Source: Dongibacter bovis (GTDB lineage Bacteria; Bacillota; Negativicutes; Selenomonadales; Selenomonadaceae). Taken from it: DNA of 64,000 nucleotides. The notes under the pieces were generated by a model. The model was not told where the DNA came from and did no database searches. It was given only the letters and a program-made list of their open reading frames with translations. This document shows positions 42,831 through 50,594 of the stretch, one piece after another. The position numbers and the translations under genes are program-made. The stretch spans positions 1 through 64,000 of the forward strand of contig CACWQW010000026.1 in the NCBI GenBank assembly GCA_902763085.1, in the 5' to 3' direction. How positions within the stretch are numbered: position 1 is the stretch's first letter; every line of letters begins with the position of its first letter.

Positions 42831-44746
42831 TTCTGACGCTCGAAAATTTCACGAAAAGCTACGGGGAGAAACTGCTCTTCTCCGGCGTCGACCTCAGCCT
42901 CTCGGCAGGCGACAAGGTCGGCATCGTCGGTGTGAACGGCACGGGCAAGAGCACGTTCCTCAAGGCGGTCGCGGGGATCATCCCCGTGGACGCGGGCACG
43001 CGCCTCCTGCAGAGGGGGCTGCGCGTCGAGTACCTCGCGCAGGACAAAGTGTTCGATCCGGAAAAGACCGTGCTCACGGAGGTGTTCCGCGGCACGTCGC
43101 CGCTCATGCAGGCGCTTCGGGACTACGAGCTCGCGGCGGCGGCGCTCGCGCGTGACCCGGAGGACGCCGCGGCGCAGAGCGCCATCGCGCGCAGCACGCA
43201 GGCGATCGACGCCGCGGACGGCTGGCAGCTCGAGAGCACGGCGAAAGCCGTGCTCATGCGCCTCGGCATCCCCGATGTCACAGCGAAGGCGGGCACGCTC
43301 TCCGGCGGTCAGCAGAAGCGCCTCGCGCTCGCGACGGCGCTCGTGCAGCCCGCGGACCTGCTGCTGCTCGACGAGCCGACGAACCATCTCGACAGCGAGA
43401 CGATCGCCTGGCTCGAGGAGTACCTCGCGGGGCGCAAGGGCGCGCTGCTCATGGTCACGCATGATCGCTATTTCCTCGACCACACGGCGACGCGCATCCT
43501 CGAGCTCGACAAGGGACATTCCTACACGTACGCGGGCAATTACTCCGCGTTCCTCGAGCAGAAGGCAGAGCGCCTCGCGCGCGCACAGGCGAGCGAGGAG
43601 AAGCGGCAGAATTTCCTCCGCAATGAGCTCAAGTGGCTGCGCCGCGGCGCGCAGGCGCGCTCGACGAAGCAGAAGGCGCGCATCGCGCGCTACGAGGCGG
43701 TGGCGAGCGAGACGCCGGACCTCTCGCGCGACACGGTGGAGATCGGGCTCAAGGGCAGCCGCCTCGGGCGCACGGTCATCGAGCTCGACCACGTGAGCTA
43801 CGAGGCGGGCGGGCGCACGATCGTGCGGGATTTCTCCTACACGGTGCTGCGCCGCGACCGCGTCGCGATCCTCGGGCGCAACGGCACGGGCAAGACGACG
43901 CTCCTCGACCTCATCGCGGGGCGCCGCCAGCCGACGCGCGGCACGGTTACGATCGGGCAGACGGTGAAGATCGGCTATTTCACGCAGCGCGCGGTCGAGA
44001 TGGACGAGCGGCTGCGCGCCATCGAGTACATCGAGGAGGCGGCGCACGCCATCACGCTCGCGGATGGCTCGCGCATCAGCGCCTCGCAGCTCATGGAGCG
44101 CTTCCTCTTCCCGGGCAGCCTCCAGTGGACGCCCATCGCGCGCCTCTCCGGCGGTGAGAAGCGCCGTCTCTATCTCCTGCGCATCCTCATGGAGGCACCG
44201 AACGTGCTGCTGCTCGACGAGCCGACGAACGACCTCGACCTCGAGACGATGGCGGTACTCGAGCAGTTCATCGATGAGTTCGACGGCGCCATCCTCTTTG
44301 TTTCACACGACCGCTTCTTCGTCGACCGCCTCGCGGACAAGGTCTTCGCCTACGAGCCGGACGGTCGCCTGCGCATGTACGCGGGCGGCTATACGTACTA
44401 CCAGGAGAGGCGCGCCGAGGAGTCGGCACAGGCCGCAGCCGCGCGCCCCGCGCCCGCGGCCGACAAGGCGGACAAGGCGAAGGGCGCGCCTGCCGCGCGC
44501 CCGCGCCCCGCGGCGGCGCCGAAGCTCACGTTCCGGGAGCAGAAGGAGTACGAGGAGATCGAGGACGTTATCGCGAGCAAGGAGGGAGAGCTCAAGGTCG
44601 TGCGCCTGCAGATGGAGCAGAGCGCTGCCGACTACGGCAGACTCGCCGAACTCAGCCGCGAGGAGCAGCGCCTCTCAGCCGAGCTCGATCACCTCATGGA
44701 GCGCTGGACGTACCTCGAGGGCATCGCCGAGGCGCAGCAGGGATGA
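42827..44746 (+). CDS. ABC-F family ATPase (Uup-like)
   Basis: 639 residues with two ABC domains: Walker A GVNGTGKSTF and GRNGTGKTTL, signatures LSGGQQKRLALA and LSGGEKRRLYL, Walker B LLLLDEPTNHLD and LLLDEPTNDLD. The linker after the first domain and a C-terminal coiled coil (about 560-639) are as in Uup. There are no membrane segments. ABC-F proteins act on the ribosome to rescue stalls; some give drug resistance. Family is clear, subgroup less so. Confidence 0.93.
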   Translation: MILTLENFTKSYGEKLLFSGVDLSLSAGDKVGIVGVNGTGKSTFLKAVAGIIPVDAGTRLLQRGLRVEYLAQDKVFDPEKTVLTEVFRGTSPLMQALRDYELAAAALARDPEDAAAQSAIARSTQAIDAADGWQLESTAKAVLMRLGIPDVTAKAGTLSGGQQKRLALATALVQPADLLLLDEPTNHLDSETIAWLEEYLAGRKGALLMVTHDRYFLDHTATRILELDKGHSYTYAGNYSAFLEQKAERLARAQASEEKRQNFLRNELKWLRRGAQARSTKQKARIARYEAVASETPDLSRDTVEIGLKGSRLGRTVIELDHVSYEAGGRTIVRDFSYTVLRRDRVAILGRNGTGKTTLLDLIAGRRQPTRGTVTIGQTVKIGYFTQRAVEMDERLRAIEYIEEAAHAITLADGSRISASQLMERFLFPGSLQWTPIARLSGGEKRRLYLLRILMEAPNVLLLDEPTNDLDLETMAVLEQFIDEFDGAILFVSHDRFFVDRLADKVFAYEPDGRLRMYAGGYTYYQERRAEESAQAAAARPAPAADKADKAKGAPAARPRPAAAPKLTFREQKEYEEIEDVIASKEGELKVVRLQMEQSAADYGRLAELSREEQRLSAELDHLMERWTYLEGIAEAQQG

Positions 44747-44854
44747 GATAAAGAGAGGGAAGCCCCCGGCGCAGGCCGGGTTTCCATAGAGGGGACGGGC
44801 GGACGCGTGCCGCCCCTGCCTATACACAACACCAGGGGAAAAGGAGAATGTATC

Positions 44855-46144
44855 ATGTCGTTTGACAAGAACCAGTTCGAGGACATCCTCAAGGATTTCA
44901 CGATCGACAGCGATGAGCTCAAGGTCATCGCGGCGGATTTCCGCTACGATCTCAAGAAGGGGCTCAAGGACCCCGAGGAGAGTTCGCTGCGGATGCTCAA
45001 GTCGTACATCGGCCTGCCGACGCGCCGCGAGCAAGGCGAGTATCTCGCGCTCGACTTCGGCGGCACGAACGTGCGCGTGCTGCTCATCCGCCTCGAGGGC
45101 GACGGGAAATTCGAGGTACTCCGCAAGGTCGCAAAGCCGCTCGTCGTGCCCGGCTCCTACAACTACATCGCCGCGGACGCCACGGCAGAGCAGATGTTCG
45201 ACTTCATCGCCGGCCTCGTGGAGGAGGCCGTGGAGGGTGACCATGCGACGAAGTATTTCCTCGGGCATACGTTCTCTTTCCCCTCGTCGCAGACGAACCT
45301 CTACAACGCGAAGCTCATCATCTGGACGAAGGAGTTCGCGACGCCGGGCGTCGAGGGCGAGGTCGTCAACGACCTGCTGAAGGCAGCGCTGCACCGTAAG
45401 GGCCTCGACAACGTCGAGCCGACGGCGGTCATCAACGACACGGTCGCCGTCCAGCTCGCCGCTGCCTACAAGCATGACAACGTGAACATCGGCTGCATCT
45501 ACGCGACGGGGCACAACACCTGCTACCTCGAGCCGTTCGCGGACTCCGCGCAGGAGCCGATGATCCTGAACCTCGAGTCGGGCGGCTTCAACCGCCTCGC
45601 ACCGGGTCGGTTCGATGCTGCGCTCGACGCGCGCTCCGAGAAGCCGGGCGAGCAGCGCCTCGAGAAGATGGTCTCCGGCCGCTACATGGGCGAGCTCTTC
45701 GGCATGGCGCTCGCGGAGCTCCTCGGCGAGGCCGGCAAGGAGTACGGCTTCACGAGCATCGACATGTCCGCCATCATGGAGGATGAGAGTGATGATGGCG
45801 CGAAGATCCGCGCGCTCGTCGAGGAGAAGACGGGCCACGCGATCGACGCGGCGGATGCCTCGCTCGTACAGGACCTCGTGCTGCGCATCGTGAACCGCTC
45901 GGCGCGCCTCGTCGCCGCGTCGTTCGTCGGCATCCTCTGGCAGCTCGAGGGCGAGGGCTGCAAGCGCCCGCAGACGATCGCCGTTGACGGCTCTGTCTAC
46001 GAGAAGATGCCGCACGCGAAAGAGTACCTCAACAAGGGGCTCTCCGAGCTGCTCGGCGCGGACGCCGCGAACGTCGAGACCGTCCTCGAGAACGGCGGCT
46101 CGGGCCTCGGCGCTGCCATCGCGGCAGCGGTGAGCCAGGGCTGA
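44855..46144 (+). CDS. Hexokinase (eukaryote-type, PF00349/PF03727)
   Basis: 429 residues from ATG 44855 (AAGGAG upstream). Motifs are those of yeast/mammalian hexokinase, not bacterial ROK or Glk: phosphate-1 LALDFGGTNVRVLLIRL, sugar-binding LGHTFSFPSSQTN, NDTVAVQLAAAY with the catalytic Asp, phosphate-2 GCIYATGHNTCYLE, and SEKPGEQRLEKMVSGRYMGEL. The usual Trp of the EWG motif is missing (NLESGGF). Reaction: ATP plus hexose to hexose 6-phosphate. Bacterial examples of this family are uncommon. Single gene between an ABC-F gene and rpoN. Confidence 0.92.
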   Translation: MSFDKNQFEDILKDFTIDSDELKVIAADFRYDLKKGLKDPEESSLRMLKSYIGLPTRREQGEYLALDFGGTNVRVLLIRLEGDGKFEVLRKVAKPLVVPGSYNYIAADATAEQMFDFIAGLVEEAVEGDHATKYFLGHTFSFPSSQTNLYNAKLIIWTKEFATPGVEGEVVNDLLKAALHRKGLDNVEPTAVINDTVAVQLAAAYKHDNVNIGCIYATGHNTCYLEPFADSAQEPMILNLESGGFNRLAPGRFDAALDARSEKPGEQRLEKMVSGRYMGELFGMALAELLGEAGKEYGFTSIDMSAIMEDESDDGAKIRALVEEKTGHAIDAADASLVQDLVLRIVNRSARLVAASFVGILWQLEGEGCKRPQTIAVDGSVYEKMPHAKEYLNKGLSELLGADAANVETVLENGGSGLGAAIAAAVSQG

Positions 46145-46197
46145 GCGCCGCCGCCTGACGGCAGGAAAATAAAAGATCGGCAAGGAAAAGAAACCGC

Positions 46198-47571
46198 ATG
46201 GAACAGTCACAAGCACTTCAGGAAAGCCTATCCCAACACCTCGCGATGACGATGAAGATGCAGCAGGCCATCAAGATCCTGCAGCTCTCGTCGCAGGACT
46301 TGCGCGGGGTCATCGAGAAGGAATATCTGGAGAATCCCGCGCTTGAGATCGACTACGACCATGCGGTTTCTTCTGCGCTCACGGAGAAGGACGCACAGGC
46401 GTACCGCGCTGAGGACATCTCGGCGCTCGCCGCCTATCTCGGCGACGGCGCGCGCGGCGAGCGGGCAGCGGAGGAGGAGCACGACCGCGTGTTCGCGCGC
46501 CCGGCGGGCCGCACGCTCGAGGAGGAGCTCCTCGAGCAGGCGGCGTTTGCCTACCCCGCGGGACGGGAGCGGGAGCGCGCCATCGCCGTGTTCCTCATCG
46601 GCTCCATCGATGGGCGCGGCTATCTCTCGGTACCGCTCGCCGAGGTGGCGCGCGCCACGCAGGCGAGCGTGGCGGAGGCAGAGGTGGTGCTCTCCGTGCT
46701 CCAGACGTTCGAGCCCGCGGGCGTCGGCGCCAGGGACCTCGCGGAGTGCCTGCGCCTGCAGGCGCAGCGACGCGGCATCTACGAGGGGCTCGTCGCGCGG
46801 CTCATCGACGTTCACCTCGATGATCTCGCAGCGGGAGACTTCAAGGGGATCGCCGCCGCTGAGGGTGTGCGCCCCGCCGATGTGCAGCTCGCCTTCGACA
46901 TTGTGCGCACGCTGAACCCGAAGCCCGGCGCCGCCTACGGCGCGGAGGCGCCCGGCTACATCACGCCGGACGTCATCGTGCGCCGCCAGGGCGACGGCTA
47001 CCGCGTGGAGGTCAACGACGGGGACGTGCCGCAGCTGCGCATCTCGAAGCTCTACCGCCACGCCACCGGGCTCGATCCAGAGACGCAGGCCTACATCAGC
47101 GGCCGCTTCCGCGCGGCGCTCTGGCTCCTCAAGAGCATCGAGAGCCGCCGCACGACCATCCGGCGCGTCGTCGAGGAGATCGTGCGCCGTCAGCGCGCCT
47201 GCATCGAGCAGGGCCCCGCAGCGCTCGTGCCCATGACGATGCAGGAAGTCGCGGACGCCATCGGCGTCCACGAGTCGACGGTCAGCCGCGCGGCGGCGGG
47301 CAAATACGTGGAACTGCCGCGCGGCATCGTGCCGATGAAATCCTTCTTCACCGCGAACCTCGCGGCGGGAGGGGAGGCAGCGTACGGCGCCGCGACGGTC
47401 AAGCGCGCGCTCGCCGCGCTCATCGAGGGAGAAGATCCCGCAAAGCCGCTTTCCGACGCGAAACTCGCGAAACTCCTCGCCGAGCAGGGCTGCCCCGTCT
47501 CCCGCCGCACCGTCGTCAAATACCGCGAGCAGCTCGGCATCGCGTCGTCCGTGAAGCGCAAGCGGTACTAG
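46198..47571 (+). CDS. rpoN: RNA polymerase sigma-54 factor
   Basis: 457 residues. Region I is Gln/Leu-rich (LSQHLAMTMKMQQAIKILQL), the core-binding part has FEPAGVGARDLAECLRLQ and RRTTIRRVVEEIV, the HTH contains MQEVADAIGVHESTVSRA, and the RpoN box is SRRTVVKYREQLGI near the end. It recognises -24/-12 promoters with enhancer-binding activators; none of these is in the window. Confidence 0.96.
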   Translation: MEQSQALQESLSQHLAMTMKMQQAIKILQLSSQDLRGVIEKEYLENPALEIDYDHAVSSALTEKDAQAYRAEDISALAAYLGDGARGERAAEEEHDRVFARPAGRTLEEELLEQAAFAYPAGRERERAIAVFLIGSIDGRGYLSVPLAEVARATQASVAEAEVVLSVLQTFEPAGVGARDLAECLRLQAQRRGIYEGLVARLIDVHLDDLAAGDFKGIAAAEGVRPADVQLAFDIVRTLNPKPGAAYGAEAPGYITPDVIVRRQGDGYRVEVNDGDVPQLRISKLYRHATGLDPETQAYISGRFRAALWLLKSIESRRTTIRRVVEEIVRRQRACIEQGPAALVPMTMQEVADAIGVHESTVSRAAAGKYVELPRGIVPMKSFFTANLAAGGEAAYGAATVKRALAALIEGEDPAKPLSDAKLAKLLAEQGCPVSRRTVVKYREQLGIASSVKRKRY

Positions 47572-47670
47572 ATGTTTGTTCTTCTTTTCACTTATTGCCA
47601 TCTGTTGCCGATGTGTTTACACAATCTATCGGATACAACAATTATCTGCTGTAAAAGTGTAAGATTTTAC

Positions 47671-47698
47671 TTGCAAAACGAGCCAAATGTGCTAAGAT
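47671..47698 (+). promoter_or_regulatory. Probable promoter of ndh
   Basis: TTGCAA (47671-47676), 16 bases, TAAGAT (47693-47698). The leader of about 150 bases contains a small CGCTGA/TCAGCG hairpin followed by TTTCTTTCT (47782-47805). Nothing else is seen in 47572-47852. Confidence 0.45.
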
Positions 47699-47852
47699 AG
47701 GATTCGTTGATAGATATATGAGATGAGCCGCGGCGGCGAGGTACGTCGGTGCCTGGGGACGCCATTGCGGCGCAGGGTGCGCTGAAGGGGTCAGCGTTTC
47801 TTTCTACAAGGGAAAGTTACAAAATTCACGAAAGCCAGGGAGATGTTTATTC

Positions 47853-49109
47853 ATGTCAGAGAAGAAACCGCATGTCGTGATTGTCGGTGCCGGATTTGGC
47901 GGGATCAAGCTCGCGCAGACGCTCGCCAAGGAGGATGTGGAGATCACGCTGGTGGACCGTCATAATTTCCACCTGTTCCAGCCGCTCCTCTATCAGGTCT
48001 CGACGGCAGTCCTGTCCGAGGATGAGATCGCCTATCCCGTTCGCGCCTATTTCCGCAAAAACAGGAACGTTGAGTTCTTCATGGCGAAGGCGCAGGGCGT
48101 CGATCAGGTGCGCCGCGTGCTCCTCACGAACCACGGCGAGATCCCGTATGACTATCTCGTGCTCGCCGCGGGCTCGACGACGAATTTCTTCGGTATGGAG
48201 ACGGTCGAGCGCAATTCCTACGGCATGAAGACGCTGCAGGAGGCGCTGCATATCCGCAACCATGTGCTCCACATGTTCGAGCGCGCGAACAAGCGTGAGG
48301 ACAGCGAGGAGGAGCGCCGCCGCATGCTCACCTTCGTCGTCGTCGGCGGCGGCCCGACGGGCATCGAGGAGGCGGGGGCGCTCGCCGAGCTCATCGGTAT
48401 CCAGCGCAAGGAGTTCCACCGCCTCGATTTCAGCGAGGTCAGCGTGAAGCTCATCGAGGCGACGGGTCACGTGCTGCCCATGCTTTCGCAGGACATGCAG
48501 GATGAGGTCATCCGCGTGCTGAAGGGGAAGGGCGTCGAGGTGCTGCTCAACACGCAGGTCGTCGACAATGACGGAAATACGCTGCACCTCAAGGACGGCT
48601 CCTCCATCCCGACGAAGACGGTCATCTGGGCGGCAGGCGTCAAGGCGGTGCCGTTCATCGCGAACTGCGGCGGCGAGGTCGACCGCGGCGGCCGCATTGT
48701 GACGGATGAGTACCTGCGCGTTGCGGGCAGCGACCGCGTGTTCGCCATCGGCGACTGCGCGCATTTCCAGCATGGGACGCAGCGTCCGCTCGCGACGATC
48801 GCACCTGTCGCGACGCAGGGCGCCGTCGTCTGCGCGCACAACATCCTGCGCCTCATGCGCGGAGAGACGCAGCTCGAGGCGTTCCAGTACAAGGACATGG
48901 GCACGATGGCGACGATCGGCCGCGGCCGCGCCGTCATCGAGAACGGCAGCCTCAAGCTGAAGGGGCTCCTCGCGTGGAACGTCTGGATGTTCGTCCATCT
49001 CCTCCGCCTCTCGGGCGCGCATACGAATATCACGGTCTGCCTCAAGTGGTTCTGGAACTTCGTCTCCGGCCTGCGCCTCGGCCGCATCATCACGAACATC
49101 GAGCTCTGA
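47853..49109 (+). CDS. ndh: Type II NADH dehydrogenase
   Basis: 418 residues. FAD motif VVIVGAGFGGIKLAQTL at the start and NADH motif VVVGGGPTGIEEAGALAEL near 160. FAIGDCAHF and APVATQGAVVCAHN bind FAD and quinone. The amphipathic C-terminal membrane anchor (KWFWNFVSGLRLGRIITNIE) is present. It passes electrons from NADH to menaquinone without pumping protons. Menaquinone genes lie 2 kb away. GGGAGATG precedes the ATG. Confidence 0.94.
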   Translation: MSEKKPHVVIVGAGFGGIKLAQTLAKEDVEITLVDRHNFHLFQPLLYQVSTAVLSEDEIAYPVRAYFRKNRNVEFFMAKAQGVDQVRRVLLTNHGEIPYDYLVLAAGSTTNFFGMETVERNSYGMKTLQEALHIRNHVLHMFERANKREDSEEERRRMLTFVVVGGGPTGIEEAGALAELIGIQRKEFHRLDFSEVSVKLIEATGHVLPMLSQDMQDEVIRVLKGKGVEVLLNTQVVDNDGNTLHLKDGSSIPTKTVIWAAGVKAVPFIANCGGEVDRGGRIVTDEYLRVAGSDRVFAIGDCAHFQHGTQRPLATIAPVATQGAVVCAHNILRLMRGETQLEAFQYKDMGTMATIGRGRAVIENGSLKLKGLLAWNVWMFVHLLRLSGAHTNITVCLKWFWNFVSGLRLGRIITNIEL

Positions 49110-49126
49110 GCAGGGCCGCCGCCCGC

Positions 49127-49155
49127 TTGACGTAGCGGCGGAGAACCGATATAAT
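49127..49155 (+). promoter_or_regulatory. Strong promoter before a repeat/riboswitch region
   Basis: TTGACG (49127-49132), 17 bases, perfect TATAAT (49150-49155). It points into 400 bases with no coding sequence. Confidence 0.75.
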
Positions 49156-49181
49156 AGAAGAGAAATTTATACACAAACGTC

Positions 49182-49239
49182 CTTACAGTAAATCCAACCA
49201 ATCGCGCTGCGCCTACGGCTTGCGTTCCTGGGGATTTAC
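49182..49239 (+). repeat. Dispersed repeat, copy 1 (full, with terminal inverted repeats)
   Basis: About 58 bases from CTTACAGTAAATCC to GGATTTAC. GTAAATCC (49188) and GGATTTAC (49232) are perfect inverted ends; the interior has GCGCTGCGCCTACGGCTTGCG. Near-identical copies lie at 49291 and (end only) 61698, so it is a small repeat family. Confidence 0.8.
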
Positions 49240-49252
49240 ATAGCAAACTCAA

Positions 49253-49284
49253 CGCACAAACGTCCACTTTGTGGACATTGTGCG
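49253..49284 (+). repeat. Hairpin between repeat copies
   Basis: CGCACA-AAC-GTCCAC pairs with GTGGAC-ATT-GTGCG around TTT. The segment ACACAAACGTCC before copy 1 is a partial duplicate of its 5' arm. Confidence 0.6.
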
Positions 49285-49290
49285 CCCGCC

Positions 49291-49342
49291 CTTACAGTAA
49301 ATCCGGCCAATCGCGCTGCGCCTGCGGCTTGCGCTCTTGGGG
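49291..49342 (+). repeat. Dispersed repeat, copy 2 (3' end lost)
   Basis: Matches copy 1 with four or so substitutions from CTTACAG to CTTGGGGA, then runs into the riboswitch-like region, losing its GGATTTAC end. Confidence 0.75.
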
Positions 49343-49343
49343 A

Positions 49344-49415
49344 GCGGGGCTGACGGAAGTGGAATCGACCACATGCCGCGCGGACGTGATGAACGCCGAC
49401 CGTCTGGGCAATCTG
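49344..49415 (+). promoter_or_regulatory. ZTP (pfl)-like riboswitch aptamer, no cognate gene
   Basis: The order of elements fits the ZTP riboswitch: CTGACGGAA, the P2 hairpin GTGGAATCGACCAC (49359-49372), a P1 closure (GCGGGGC with GCCGCGC), and the conserved GCCGACCGTCTGGGCA (49395-49410), one base from the consensus CCGCCUGGGCA. The expected GGGGA after P2 is not found, so it may be decayed. ZTP switches control purine and one-carbon genes; the next gene is tatA, which has its own promoter. No tool-based covariance check was made. Confidence 0.5.
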
Positions 49416-49437
49416 AGCCTGGACGGTCGGCGTTTTC
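49392..49437 (+). terminator. Terminator sharing the riboswitch core
   Basis: AACGCCGACCGTC pairs with GACGGTCGGCGTT, followed by TTT. Its left arm is the conserved aptamer core, so ligand binding and termination exclude each other, the usual ZTP switch design. Confidence 0.85.
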
Positions 49438-49451
49438 GCGCGGTGGTTTTG

Positions 49452-49480
49452 TTGAGATTTCCCCTGCCGCCCTGTATAAT
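49452..49480 (+). promoter_or_regulatory. Promoter of tatA
   Basis: TTGAGA (49452-49457), 17 bases, perfect TATAAT (49475-49480), downstream of the riboswitch terminator. Confidence 0.75.
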
Positions 49481-49563
49481 AGAGGGGTAGTTTTCCCGCC
49501 GCCGCGGACGGGCTGCGCATGCTTCGGCGCGGCGGCGCGTCGTACTGACAGGAGGATAAGATC

Positions 49564-49758
49564 ATGTTTCCACATTTAGGGGTCCCCGAGCTGCTCGTCA
49601 TTCTCGTCATCGCGCTCGTTCTGTTCGGCCCGGGCAAGCTGCCTGATGTCGGCAAGGCGCTCGGCAAGAGCATCCGCGAGTTCAAGTCGGCGAGCACGGA
49701 GGAGAAGAAGACCATCGATGTCGCCGAGAAATCGGACGAGAAAACGGAGAAAAAATGA
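49564..49758 (+). CDS. tatA: Sec-independent protein translocase subunit TatA
   Basis: 64 residues: one N-terminal helix (PELLVILVIALVLFG), the hinge PGKLPDVGKALGKSIREFK as an amphipathic helix, and a charged tail. It forms the pore for folded twin-arginine proteins. AGGAGG precedes the ATG; the last 4 bp overlap tatC. No tatB, as is usual in Firmicute minimal systems. Confidence 0.95.
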   Translation: MFPHLGVPELLVILVIALVLFGPGKLPDVGKALGKSIREFKSASTEEKKTIDVAEKSDEKTEKK

Positions 49759-50567
49759 GCGGCGGGGATACGGAACGCAGGGAGCAGGTGGAGGCGCTGC
49801 CGCCAGCGGGGACGGCGCTCCCCGCGGAGCAGGCGACGGAGGGGACGCCCGCCGCGCCTGCGGAGCCGGAAGACGATGGCAGCATGTCGCTCATCGCGCA
49901 TCTCACGGAGCTGCGCGCGCGCCTCATCAAGTGCCTCATCGCCGTCGCGCTCGGCAGCTGCGTGGGGTATTATTTCCTCGAGGACATCATGCACTACCTC
50001 ACGCTGCCGGCGGGCAAGCTCTACTACATGCAGCCGTCGGAGGCGTTCTTCACCTATCTGAAGGTGGCGGTCGCGGCGGGCTTCCTCATCGCGCTGCCCG
50101 TGATCTTCTACCAGGTCTGGCGCTTTTTCCTGCCGGCGCTCACGCGCACGGAGCGCATGGTGCTCGGCCTCATCGTGCCGTCCTCGGTGCTGCTCTTCTT
50201 CGGCGGGCTCGCGTTCTCGTTCTTCCTCGTGCTGCCCGCAGCGGTGCAGTTCTTCATGGGATTCGGCAACGCGGAGCTCGAGGCGCTCTTTTCCGTCGAC
50301 AAGTATTTCGATTTCGTCATCTGGTTCGTGTTGCCGTTCGGCTTCGTGTTCGAGCTGCCGCTCGTCATCATCATCCTCGCGAAGATCGGGCTCATCGGCT
50401 CGTCGTTCCTGCGCAAGTATCAGCGCATCGTCATCTTCCTCGCGTTCGTCATCGCGGCGGTCATTACGCCGACGCCCGATGTCTTCACGCAGACGATGAT
50501 CGCGCTGCCGATGATCGTGCTCTACGAGGTCGGCTATCTCATCGTCCGCTACATCATGAGGAAATAA
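49755..50567 (+). CDS. tatC: Sec-independent protein translocase subunit TatC
   Basis: 270 residues with six helices. The signature LIAHLTELRARLIKCLIA and FTYLKVAVAAGFLIALPVI are present, plus GFVFELPLVIII and FVIAAVITPTPDVFTQ. An extra 40-residue acidic, Pro/Ala-rich N-terminus is odd. TatC binds the twin-arginine signal. A likely client is encoded at 57.6 kb. Confidence 0.95.
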   Translation: MSGGDTERREQVEALPPAGTALPAEQATEGTPAAPAEPEDDGSMSLIAHLTELRARLIKCLIAVALGSCVGYYFLEDIMHYLTLPAGKLYYMQPSEAFFTYLKVAVAAGFLIALPVIFYQVWRFFLPALTRTERMVLGLIVPSSVLLFFGGLAFSFFLVLPAAVQFFMGFGNAELEALFSVDKYFDFVIWFVLPFGFVFELPLVIIILAKIGLIGSSFLRKYQRIVIFLAFVIAAVITPTPDVFTQTMIALPMIVLYEVGYLIVRYIMRK

Positions 50568-50594
50568 GAGTTTGAGTATTAGGAGGAAACGTTT

